Below, in pieces: positions 14,954 through 21,655 of a stretch of DNA of 21,655 bases. The notes below the pieces were generated by a model. That model searched no databases and was not told the DNA's origin. It worked only from the letters and a program-made list of their open reading frames with translations. The stretch comes from JBLFWJ01 sp047611425 (GTDB lineage: Bacteria; Bacteroidota; Bacteroidia; UBA10329). Where the stretch lies: positions 1 through 21,655 of the forward strand of contig JBLFWJ010000036.1 in the NCBI GenBank assembly GCA_047611425.1, given 5' to 3'. Within the stretch, counting starts at the first letter, position 1, and each line of letters opens with the position of its first letter. Position numbers and translations under genes: made by a program.

Positions 14954-16216
14954 TTAAGAATCGGCTTCATTAAGTCGATGCCTCATCTCTGCGGGGACGC
15001 AAAGAAAATGTTTTTCTACAGTTTTTGAAAGACTACTGATATTCAGTGTGTCCGCTGCATCAACAAGATCTTTTACGCTACCATCCCGATACACAATATT
15101 GATATGATCTTTTGTTGGGTCATAGGCGTTGTTTGTGATCTTATCTTGAAAAATGAAGTACGATGCTTCTTCCTTAGTAAACCCTTTCATTTTACTCAAC
15201 TCCTTTTGCAGGGCATTAATCTCAGCTTCACTTTTAGGTTGATCTAGGAAAACTACTTTCAAGAGTTGACGATTAACCAGATATCGACTTAGTTCTGCTA
15301 ACACTGGTTCTGCCTCTTCTGCCCAAACCTTAATACAGGTCAGCACATCAAAATCATCCAACTTAGAAAAGTCACTCAGAACTGTTGCATCATTCCGGAA
15401 ATCTTCAATCGTAAAATCAGCGGCTAGAAATCTCTTTAAAGATGGAGTTGCGAATAATTCATCTCCCCTTTTGGCAACTTCTTTTGCCCTTCTTAAAATC
15501 TGGGTAAGAAGGTTTTCGGCTGAAAGCACTGCTTTGTGCAAGTAAACCTGCCAATACATAATCCTTCGTGCCTCGATAAACTTCTCAATTGAATAAATGC
15601 CTTTATGAGCAATGGCCAACTCGTCATTTACAACATGAAGCATTTTGATGATCCGATCAGAACCAACCACTCCTTCACTAACTCCAGTGAAGAAACTGTC
15701 TCTCCTTAAATAATCTAGACGATCCATATCCAATTGGGATGATACCAATTGGTGTAAAAACCTCTTTGGATATTCATCCTTGAAAACTCTGATTGCCAAA
15801 TCCAGTTTGCCATCAAACTCTTCATTCAATCGCTCCATAAAAAGGAGAGAAATTTGCTCGTGTGAGATTCCTGTTACGATACTGTTTTCCAAGGCATGAC
15901 TGAATGGACCGTGGCCAATATCGTGCATCAGAATTGCCAACGTTACAGCCTCCGCTTCCTCATTTGAAATCTCGTAATCCTTTGCCCTTAACTCCTCTAT
16001 AGCCTGACCTGTAAGGTGCACAGCACCAAGCGTGTGATGAAACCTTGTGTGCAAAGCGCCTGGATAAACCAGGTCAGTTAGCCCCAGTTGACGTATCCTT
16101 CTTAACCTCTGAAACCAAGGATGTTCGATAATGTCGAACACCAATTCAAAAGGAATTGTTAGGAACCCATAAACGGGATCATTAATGATTTTGCGCTTGT
16201 TGAAATATCCTGACAC
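14954..16216 (-). CDS. HD-domain phosphohydrolase, SAMHD1/dGTPase-like
   Basis: The 420-aa protein belongs to the HD group that contains deoxynucleoside triphosphate triphosphohydrolases. The metal and active-site residues are RFHHTLG with H61, H98-D99 in LMHDIGHGPFSHALE, and the aspartates of SQLDMDRLDY (D163/D165). The N-terminus (KIINDPVYGF, PWFQRLRRIRQLG) is the typical opening of this group, and the helical C-terminal half is of standard length. Its true substrate is unknown; dNTP hydrolysis is only suggested by the family. The start codon is GTG at 16216; sequence from residue 9 onward is already conserved and no ATG lies closer. It is the first gene of the lpx operon and diverges from porX with 72 bases between the starts. 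Confidence 0.92.
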   Translation of the reverse strand: MSGYFNKRKIINDPVYGFLTIPFELVFDIIEHPWFQRLRRIRQLGLTDLVYPGALHTRFHHTLGAVHLTGQAIEELRAKDYEISNEEAEAVTLAILMHDIGHGPFSHALENSIVTGISHEQISLLFMERLNEEFDGKLDLAIRVFKDEYPKRFLHQLVSSQLDMDRLDYLRRDSFFTGVSEGVVGSDRIIKMLHVVNDELAIAHKGIYSIEKFIEARRIMYWQVYLHKAVLSAENLLTQILRRAKEVAKRGDELFATPSLKRFLAADFTIEDFRNDATVLSDFSKLDDFDVLTCIKVWAEEAEPVLAELSRYLVNRQLLKVVFLDQPKSEAEINALQKELSKMKGFTKEEASYFIFQDKITNNAYDPTKDHINIVYRDGSVKDLVDAADTLNISSLSKTVEKHFLCVPAEMRHRLNEADS

Positions 16217-16233
16217 GTGCCCCGTTAACTTGC

Positions 16234-16241
16234 TACTTTTG
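16234..16241 (+). promoter_or_regulatory. Candidate -7 element for porX
   Basis: TACTTTTG matches TAnnTTTG and lies 47 bases before the porX ATG, giving a leader of about 40 bases. It lies in the 72-base gap shared with the HD gene, so the two promoters must overlap or interfere. No clear -33 TTG is at the usual spacing. Confidence 0.45.
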
Positions 16242-16288
16242 ACATCCTCCCAACTCCGGAAGGGCGCCTAAATTACTTAATTCGAAAA

Positions 16289-17845
16289 ATGGATAACGCA
16301 AGAATATTGTGGGCTGACGATGAGATTGACCATTTGAAGCCTCATGTGATGTTTCTAAAGGAAAAAGGATACGATGTTGTGACCGCTACGAATGGCGATG
16401 ATGCATTGGATTACTTTAATGATGAGGAGTTCGATATTGTATTTCTTGACGAGAATATGCCTGGGCTTTCCGGTTTGGAAACGCTGGCCAAAATGAAGGA
16501 ACTGAACGATTTGATTCCTGTGGTTATGATCACGAAAAGTGAGGAGGAGCATATCATGGAGGAAGCGATCGGATCAAGCATCGCTGACTACCTGATTAAG
16601 CCCGTCAATCCTCATCAGATTCTGCTTTCCATTAAGAAGAACTTAGATAACAAGCGACTTGTCAGTGAGCAAACTACGAGTAGCTATCAGCGTGATTTCA
16701 GAGAAATTGGAATGCGTTTGGGAGATCGATTAGATCTTGCTGATTGGAAAGAACTTTACCGCAAACTAGTTCGATGGGAGCTTCAGTTGGAGTCTTCTGA
16801 AGATGGTGGAATGAATGAGATTCTTGCGATGCAGAAATCTGAGGCCAACCAGCAATTCTTCAAGTATGTGAAGGACAATTATGTTGATTGGTTGAATGGT
16901 GATTCCGATGACAAGGCTATAATGAGTCACACCTTATTCAAGGATTCGGTTGCTCCTTTCGTAGAAGATAAGAGTAAACCAACGTTCATGATTCTAATTG
17001 ACAACCTGCGTTGGGATCAATGGAAAATGATCCGACCAATGGTTTCGGAAATGTTCAAGATTGACGATGAGGATTTGTTCGTGTCAATTTTACCTACTGC
17101 CACTCAGTATTCTAGAAACGCCATGTTTGCTGGTTTGATGCCATCAGAAATTGAAAAACTTCATCCTGGAAAATGGTTAAACGATGAGGACGAAGGCGGT
17201 AAGAATTTGCATGAGCATGAATTTCTGGAAGAACAGTTAAAGCGACTTCATCTTCCAGTAAAGCACAGCTACCACAAGATCACCAATAATGCGGCTGGAA
17301 AGAAATTGGTTGAGAACATCAACAATTTGATGACCAATCAATTGAATGTAATCGTCTACAATTTTGTGGACATGCTCTCGCATGCAAGAACCGAAATGGA
17401 AGTTATTCGTGAGTTGGCGGATGATGAATCAGCATACCGATCAATTACTCGGTCTTGGTTCGAGCACAGCCCGATGTACGACATCATGAAGAAGATTAGT
17501 GAGCAGGATGTGAATGTTGTAATCACCACCGACCATGGAACAATCAGAGTAAAGGAGCCGAGTAAAGTTGTTGGAGACAGAAATACCAACACCAACCTGC
17601 GATACAAGCAAGCCAAAAACTTGAAGTATGAGGCAAAGGATGTGTTCGAAGTTCGAAATCCGTCTGACGCTTACTTACCTAAAATGCACGTGAGCCAAAG
17701 TTTCATTTTCGCCAAGGAGGATAAGTTCTTTGCTTACCCAAACAATTACAATTACTACGTGAATTATTACCGAAACACCTTCCAGCACGGAGGTGTGAGT
17801 TTGGAAGAAATGTTGATCCCAGTAATTAAATTGAGTACGAAGTAA
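16289..17845 (+). CDS. porX: PorX-type response regulator with PglZ phosphatase-like domain
   Basis: PorX is the regulator that, with the sensor PorY, controls the type IX secretion system in Bacteroidota. The 518-aa protein has a receiver domain (about 4-120) with the acidic pocket D10-D11, phospho-acceptor D54 in VFLDENMPG, T82 and K104. A helical middle region (about 130-225) follows, then a PglZ/alkaline phosphatase-like domain (about 230-515). The metal site of the latter is intact: D238 (LIDNLRW), the PTAT threonines T270/T272, D361 and H365 (FVDMLSH), D415-H416 (TTDHG) and H500 (QHGG). All key residues are kept, so both phosphorylation and phosphodiesterase activity are expected. There is no DNA-binding domain. 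It stands alone between two oppositely oriented blocks. No PorY-type kinase is in the window. Confidence 0.95.
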   Translation: MDNARILWADDEIDHLKPHVMFLKEKGYDVVTATNGDDALDYFNDEEFDIVFLDENMPGLSGLETLAKMKELNDLIPVVMITKSEEEHIMEEAIGSSIADYLIKPVNPHQILLSIKKNLDNKRLVSEQTTSSYQRDFREIGMRLGDRLDLADWKELYRKLVRWELQLESSEDGGMNEILAMQKSEANQQFFKYVKDNYVDWLNGDSDDKAIMSHTLFKDSVAPFVEDKSKPTFMILIDNLRWDQWKMIRPMVSEMFKIDDEDLFVSILPTATQYSRNAMFAGLMPSEIEKLHPGKWLNDEDEGGKNLHEHEFLEEQLKRLHLPVKHSYHKITNNAAGKKLVENINNLMTNQLNVIVYNFVDMLSHARTEMEVIRELADDESAYRSITRSWFEHSPMYDIMKKISEQDVNVVITTDHGTIRVKEPSKVVGDRNTNTNLRYKQAKNLKYEAKDVFEVRNPSDAYLPKMHVSQSFIFAKEDKFFAYPNNYNYYVNYYRNTFQHGGVSLEEMLIPVIKLSTK

Positions 17846-17866
17846 ATCGGATTACTTGGTCTTTTT
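17837..17866 (+). terminator. Weak intrinsic terminator at the end of porX
   Basis: AAGTAA (17840-17845) and TTACTT (17852-17857) pair around a 6-base loop. The stem extends by two more pairs across one mismatch and is followed by CTTTTT on the plus strand. Each half of the core is the last lysine codon plus the TAA stop of one convergent gene. The stem is A/T-rich, so termination may be inefficient. Confidence 0.4.
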
Positions 17867-18466
17867 CCAAGTTTCGATTACAGATTTTTGCTTTCCATTA
17901 TAAGGGTCATCCGCAGGGATGGCCCTTTTACTTTCCACATCTTTCAATGACAGGGAAACAAGCGTGTCTTGAGATTCTTTAGGAAGTGAATTGTAAAGAT
18001 CTGTACCAAGCGTTTTCCATTCTAGCATATTGTCTGAAACGTCTTTGACAATCTTCGCTGGATTGCCAACTGCTATCTTACGGTCGGGAATTACCATCTC
18101 TGTTGGCACAAAGCAAAGCGCGCCAACTATTGAGCCCTCTCCTACCACGGCATCGTCCATAATCACTGCATTCATCCCTATAAGGCAATTCTTCATCAGC
18201 TTACCTCCATGAATAATCGCTCCGTGGCCAACGTGAGCACCTTCATGCAGCCAAACGGTGGTACCTGGGAACATATGGATCGTACAGTTCTCCTGCACGT
18301 TACAACCGTCCTCAATCACGATTCTTCCCCAATCGCCTCTTACAGCTGCGCCTGGCCCGATGTAAACGTTCTTACCAATCTGAACATTACCCAAAACCGT
18401 TGCGGTTTCGTGAATAAATGATGAAGGGTGAATGCTCGGTCGCATTCCGTTGAATTCGTAGATCAT
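17852..18466 (-). CDS. Gamma-class carbonic anhydrase-like hexapeptide protein (PaaY/CaiE type)
   Basis: The 204-aa protein is a left-handed beta-helix protein of the gamma-carbonic anhydrase group. Three histidines fit the shared zinc site: H64 in CTIHMF, and H81 and H86 in GHGAIIHG. R43, D45 and Q58 are at the places of other conserved family residues. A C-terminal helical extension (about 145-204, with WKTLGTDLYNSLP) is typical of the PaaY/CaiE branch, some of which have carbonic anhydrase or thioesterase activity. The activity here is unproven. It starts 53 bases after the YdeI-like gene with a -7-like element just before its ATG, and converges on porX with a 6-base gap. Confidence 0.88.
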   Translation of the reverse strand: MIYEFNGMRPSIHPSSFIHETATVLGNVQIGKNVYIGPGAAVRGDWGRIVIEDGCNVQENCTIHMFPGTTVWLHEGAHVGHGAIIHGGKLMKNCLIGMNAVIMDDAVVGEGSIVGALCFVPTEMVIPDRKIAVGNPAKIVKDVSDNMLEWKTLGTDLYNSLPKESQDTLVSLSLKDVESKRAIPADDPYNGKQKSVIETWKKTK

Positions 18467-18470
18467 TCAG

Positions 18471-18478
18471 CAAAGGTG
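18471..18478 (-). promoter_or_regulatory. Candidate -7 element for the gamma-carbonic anhydrase-like gene
   Basis: CACCTTTG on the minus strand differs from TAnnTTTG at the first base. It ends 4 bases before the ATG at 18466, so the mRNA would be essentially leaderless. The 53-base gap from the upstream gene makes a separate promoter plausible. Confidence 0.35.
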
Positions 18479-18519
18479 AAATGAGAAATGGGAAAAACGA
18501 AACGGATTCCCAAAATCGT

Positions 18520-19110
18520 TTAGCAATTCTTGTATTTGTCGTGAAGAGTTTTGTTTTCAGAAAGTAAGCCTACAACTTTTTCTAATCTACGCAGCTTGGT
18601 TTCCTCTCGCTTCGCTTCGGAAATATGTTCAGCAAACCCTCTTCTATGTGAAGGTGCCAATGAATCGAAGTACGTCTTGATTTTTGAATCTCCGTCCAAT
18701 GCATCTTGAAGCAGATCTGGAACAACAACTTCAATCTTCTTCTTTGGAGCCTTGACACCCTTCTCCATGTTCAGAGCCGCTTCAGAAACATATGCACCAA
18801 CCAATTCTTGATTAACGGTATCTCCTTCTTCAAATCGCCATTGCCTCATTCCTGAAGTCTTCTCTTCTTGGGCATTCATCAAAACTTTCTGTTCATCCTT
18901 TAGAGTCTCACCCTCGAAAAACCACAATGCCACGTGCTTTTTAAATGCTCCGATTCCGACTACATTTCCATGATGCGTGTAGGCAGGGCCTCCCCATTTA
19001 ATCTCCTCGGTAAGGCCGCAACCCAAAATGAATTGGCGCAAAGATTTTAAAATTGGCTCCTGCCAAGGCTGAGCTTTTTTCTCAATGTAGGCGTCAACTT
19101 TAGGATTCAT
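18520..19110 (-). CDS. YdeI/OmdA-type protein with DUF1801 domain
   Basis: The 196-aa protein has an N-terminal DUF1801 domain (about 12-115, with LTEEIKWGGPAYTHHGNVVGIGAFKKHVALWFF) and a C-terminal OmdA-type part (about 125-190, with the family pattern FDSLAPSHRRGFAEHISEAKREETKLRRL cut across 148-176). Relatives such as Escherichia coli YdeI have been linked to outer-membrane proteins and stress resistance, but the molecular role is not known. No signal peptide is present. It lies 18 bases after the flavoenzyme gene and is probably co-transcribed with it. Confidence 0.85.
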   Translation of the reverse strand: MNPKVDAYIEKKAQPWQEPILKSLRQFILGCGLTEEIKWGGPAYTHHGNVVGIGAFKKHVALWFFEGETLKDEQKVLMNAQEEKTSGMRQWRFEEGDTVNQELVGAYVSEAALNMEKGVKAPKKKIEVVVPDLLQDALDGDSKIKTYFDSLAPSHRRGFAEHISEAKREETKLRRLEKVVGLLSENKTLHDKYKNC

Positions 19111-19128
19111 TTGAATGACTTGCTACAA

Positions 19129-20103
19129 TCAACTCCAAAATTGAAGGGTTTTTTGTTGCTCCTCCAAGGCTGAAATAAACTCACTTCTCATTCTCGAAAT
19201 AAGCTCCCCTACGGGCAGGTCATCTTTAATTGTGGCAACACCTTGACCTGCTGACCAAAGTGTTTTCCAAGCCTTGGCTTCGGCTTGAGCTGCATCCAAT
19301 TCTTTTCCGAAATCCATTTTGGCTTTGGTATCCCACATTTCTTGGGTGATTCCCATCGCCTCTAAACTTGGACGAAGAAAATTTGCTGCCACACCAGAAA
19401 CGGCAGCTGTGTGTACAATATCGGAAGCACCACTTTCCATTATCATGTTGCGATAGCCTTCGCTAGCGGTACTCTCTTTTGTATTGATAAACCGTGTTCC
19501 TAAATAGGCCAAGTCTGCTCCCATTTGCAATGCTGAAGCAACATCTTGTCCATTGCTCATGCAACCAGAAAGCAAAATTGTCTTATCATAAAACGACCGT
19601 ATCTCTTGGATAAACGGCATCGGATTCAACGTTCCAGCATGACCACCTGCTCCGGCAGCGACAAGGATTAACCCATCAACCCCTGCCTCGGCTGCTTTTT
19701 CAGCATGACGCCTTTTTATCACATCATGGTAAACCAATCCGCCATAAGAATGTACGGCATCTACCAATTGAGAAACTGCACCCAATGATGTGATAATCAA
19801 AGGGACTTTGTGTTTAACACAGATTTCCAAATCGGCCTGTACCCTTGGGTTTGTCTGATGAACGATTAAGTTAACACCAAAAGGTGCAGGCTTAGTTCCA
19901 GTCTCCTTCTCAAATTCGGCTAATGCTTCTTTAATGCTGATTACCCACTCTTCAAACCCTTCTGTAGTTCGTTGATTAAGAGCTGGAAAGGTTCCAACGA
20001 TTCCGTTTTTACAACTTTCAATTACCAACTCAGGCCCTGAAATCAAGAACATTGGAGCGGCTACAACGGGTATTTTCAGATCTTCTAAATACGGTGGTTT
20101 CAT
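19129..20103 (-). CDS. 2-nitropropane dioxygenase family flavoprotein (nitronate monooxygenase-like)
   Basis: This 324-aa FMN enzyme has a TIM-barrel fold. Family marks are the opening IPVVAAPMF (11-19), PFGVNLIV (74-81), the catalytic histidine H155 in AAGAGGHAGTLNP, the phosphate-binding LSGCMSNGQDVASALQMGADLAYLGTRF region (178-205), and the C-terminal WSAGQGV. Class I members oxidise alkyl nitronates such as propionate 3-nitronate, while others are NADH:quinone reductases, so the substrate is open. No signal peptide is seen. It lies 26 bases after the exported hydrolase gene and 18 bases before the YdeI-like gene. Confidence 0.9.
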   Translation of the reverse strand: MKPPYLEDLKIPVVAAPMFLISGPELVIESCKNGIVGTFPALNQRTTEGFEEWVISIKEALAEFEKETGTKPAPFGVNLIVHQTNPRVQADLEICVKHKVPLIITSLGAVSQLVDAVHSYGGLVYHDVIKRRHAEKAAEAGVDGLILVAAGAGGHAGTLNPMPFIQEIRSFYDKTILLSGCMSNGQDVASALQMGADLAYLGTRFINTKESTASEGYRNMIMESGASDIVHTAAVSGVAANFLRPSLEAMGITQEMWDTKAKMDFGKELDAAQAEAKAWKTLWSAGQGVATIKDDLPVGELISRMRSEFISALEEQQKTLQFWS

Positions 20104-20129
20104 GCTAGGCTTGGCGAATGATTATTCAA

Positions 20130-21599
20130 TTATTGCTTTATCAATTTCAAGCTTTCTCTTGATTGACCGTTGGTTGCAGACACAAGGTAAATTCCTGCAG
20201 GAAGTGTTGATACATCAACGGTAATCGTCTTTTTTTCATTTGTTCCATCAAGGCTCAATTCTTGAACTCGATTTCCGAGCAGATCGAAAACCCTGATTTG
20301 AACATCCCTTCGGTTTTTGGAATTCACCGTGACATTAACCTCATCTCTAGCTGGATTCGGAACCAGTTTCATTTCAATTTCATCGATACTGGATTTGTCA
20401 ATTCCGGTTCCACATGCCCAACTCAATCCATCAAAATATTCTTTACCAGCTAAAATGGCCAAGGGTGCACATCCGCCATGATCTAATGGCCCAAAGTCAT
20501 GCTTCTCTAATAGGCTGGTATCAGCACCCATAGTTACCCAAGTATCATAGGCCACTTCTGAATTAAGATATGTCACTTGATCATCTCCCTCACAGTAAAA
20601 AAGCTTCATTGGAACGATTGGAAACCAATCACGAATGAGGTCATTTTCTCTTAAATCCAACCTTAATGGATGAAGTGAGTCTGTTAAGAAAGCATTGATC
20701 ACACTGTCGATTACCATGTCTTTAGGAACTGGTGTGCTTTGATCATTAATACTTCCGATGCCCGTATTCCCCTCATAAAATAATGGAGGAATCAATGTGT
20801 CGTACGGTGATTTTAAAAACTCGGAAGGGTCGTTAAAAAGATTGCCGTAAACAGATTGATACGCCAACACAACGTAAGGTAGATAGCCCGGAGTTGGGTA
20901 GACATCATCCGAAGCCATCAAATCAACTTGAGCATCAATCAAATCATATGCACCAGACATTGGCGCAGCCCCAGCAATATCAAATTCGAGCGGATAGTTT
21001 TCTTGAATTTCCTTAACGGTGGCAACTGTTGTTCCCCCTCCCTGAGAATAACCGTAAAGGAAAACCTGTCCATTGAGATGGATATTCAAGCTATCACATA
21101 CATATCTAGAAGCTCGCAATGAATTGATCATTGTGTTCGCTTGAGAATATGCATGTGTGTATGGGTGAATGGTCACCCGCGGATCTGCATCTCCTAAACC
21201 TAGATAGTCGGGCATCGCAACGGTATAACCTGTAGAAGCAAAAATGCAATTCACATCCCATTGAGCACCGGCCATGTTGCTGGCAGAACCCCACCGATCT
21301 GCCTGTGTGCCGTGGCCATACCCTACCAAAGGAAATTCGCACGGGCTATTTACAGGAACAGCTATGGCCATACTTGCTGTCACTAAAGAATCAGGATGAA
21401 TATATGGCGTGAGATAAACAACCTTATAAAGATCTACGGGATGAACGGCTTGGATCAAGCCTGGAATAGGGACCGCCTCAACAATCATCGAATCAATTTG
21501 AGCTACCGTAAAAGATGCCAGTTTCTCAACGCTTAATACCTGTGCATTGATTGAATTAGCAGACAATAGAAATAAACTTGCGAGTAAAATATTCTTCAT
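20130..21599 (-). CDS. Secreted lipase-like alpha/beta hydrolase with T9SS type A sorting domain
   Basis: The 489-aa protein starts with a signal peptide (1-19, ending INA-Q) and ends with a type A C-terminal sorting domain (about 405-489). That domain shows the usual order: VPNPARDEV (413-421), VFDLLGNRV (437-445), STLPAGIYLV (464-473) and a final KLIKQ. It should be exported by Sec and then by T9SS, ending attached to or released from the cell surface. The enzyme part (about 25-400) has the nucleophile S185 in GYSQGG, a probable acid D339 or D340 (CEGDDQ) and H374 (LDHGG); GYGHGT (93-98) fits the oxyanion region. It resembles secretory lipases and related esterases. The ATG at 21599 leaves only 56 bases of upstream sequence, where I find no complete promoter. 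Confidence 0.92.
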   Translation of the reverse strand: MKNILLASLFLLSANSINAQVLSVEKLASFTVAQIDSMIVEAVPIPGLIQAVHPVDLYKVVYLTPYIHPDSLVTASMAIAVPVNSPCEFPLVGYGHGTQADRWGSASNMAGAQWDVNCIFASTGYTVAMPDYLGLGDADPRVTIHPYTHAYSQANTMINSLRASRYVCDSLNIHLNGQVFLYGYSQGGGTTVATVKEIQENYPLEFDIAGAAPMSGAYDLIDAQVDLMASDDVYPTPGYLPYVVLAYQSVYGNLFNDPSEFLKSPYDTLIPPLFYEGNTGIGSINDQSTPVPKDMVIDSVINAFLTDSLHPLRLDLRENDLIRDWFPIVPMKLFYCEGDDQVTYLNSEVAYDTWVTMGADTSLLEKHDFGPLDHGGCAPLAILAGKEYFDGLSWACGTGIDKSSIDEIEMKLVPNPARDEVNVTVNSKNRRDVQIRVFDLLGNRVQELSLDGTNEKKTITVDVSTLPAGIYLVSATNGQSRESLKLIKQ

Positions 21600-21655
21600 T
21601 ATTGGGTTGGGGTTTATCGAAAATTCAATTTCAGATGCTGCTAAGTTATGGCAAA

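Noticed and set aside
14954..16216. HD phosphohydrolase as an antiviral dNTPase
   Set aside because: It sits in a lipid A operon with no defence genes; the family is also widespread as housekeeping proteins.
16289..17845. PglZ domain as a sign of a BREX phage-defence system
   Set aside because: The N-terminal receiver domain and full-length architecture are those of PorX, and no other BREX genes are nearby.

Overview
The window reads as chromosomal core DNA of a member of Bacteroidota, most likely order Flavobacteriales. Four things support this: Bacteroidota-type promoter elements (TAnnTTTG) in front of several genes and no Shine-Dalgarno pattern; an LpxC-FabZ fusion, known as a Bacteroidota trait; a PorX-type response regulator with a PglZ domain; and a secreted hydrolase with a type A C-terminal sorting domain of the type IX secretion system (T9SS). 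I see no insertion sequence, prophage, integrase, CRISPR array or plasmid gene.

Layout. Positions 1-216 hold an imperfect palindromic element (25-101), an intrinsic terminator and the end of a tRNA-Lys(UUU) gene read on the minus strand. The minus strand from 393 to 7131 carries ribBA, a dihydroorotase-like protein that has lost its metal ligands, a BatA/VWA-type membrane protein and a 7TM-HD (PgpH-type) phosphodiesterase. Diverging from the last of these, a plus-strand block (7292-11122) holds a thiolase, an NlpC/P60 peptidase, a class III adenylate cyclase with two membrane helices, and a DUF1853-like protein. Converging on it is a minus-strand operon (11126-16216): HD phosphohydrolase, lpxD, lpxC-fabZ, lpxA and a lone ABC ATPase. 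It covers early lipid A synthesis and FabZ. PorX (16289-17845, plus) diverges from it. The last minus-strand block (17852-21599) has a T9SS-exported lipase-like hydrolase, a 2-nitropropane dioxygenase family flavoenzyme, a YdeI-like protein and a gamma-class carbonic anhydrase-like protein with its own promoter.

How the genes work together. LpxA, LpxC and LpxD are successive enzymes making acylated glucosamine for lipid A, and FabZ serves the fatty acid supply, so the middle block is an outer-membrane building unit. PorX is known to regulate the T9SS, which anchors many cargo proteins to a lipid A-based LPS. PorX, the lipid A genes and a T9SS cargo protein therefore lie within about 11 kb. 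The two second-messenger enzymes (PgpH-type phosphodiesterase and adenylate cyclase) sit 2.2 kb apart on opposite strands.

Most of the window is ordinary conserved core. I did not find a clear new defence or mobile system. The observations most worth following are the catalytically degenerate dihydroorotase coupled by TGATG to a BatA/VWA membrane protein, the PorX/HD/lpx arrangement, promoters that would give near-leaderless mRNAs, the lone ABC ATPase without an H-loop histidine, the DUF1853-like gene, and the palindromic element next to the tRNA.
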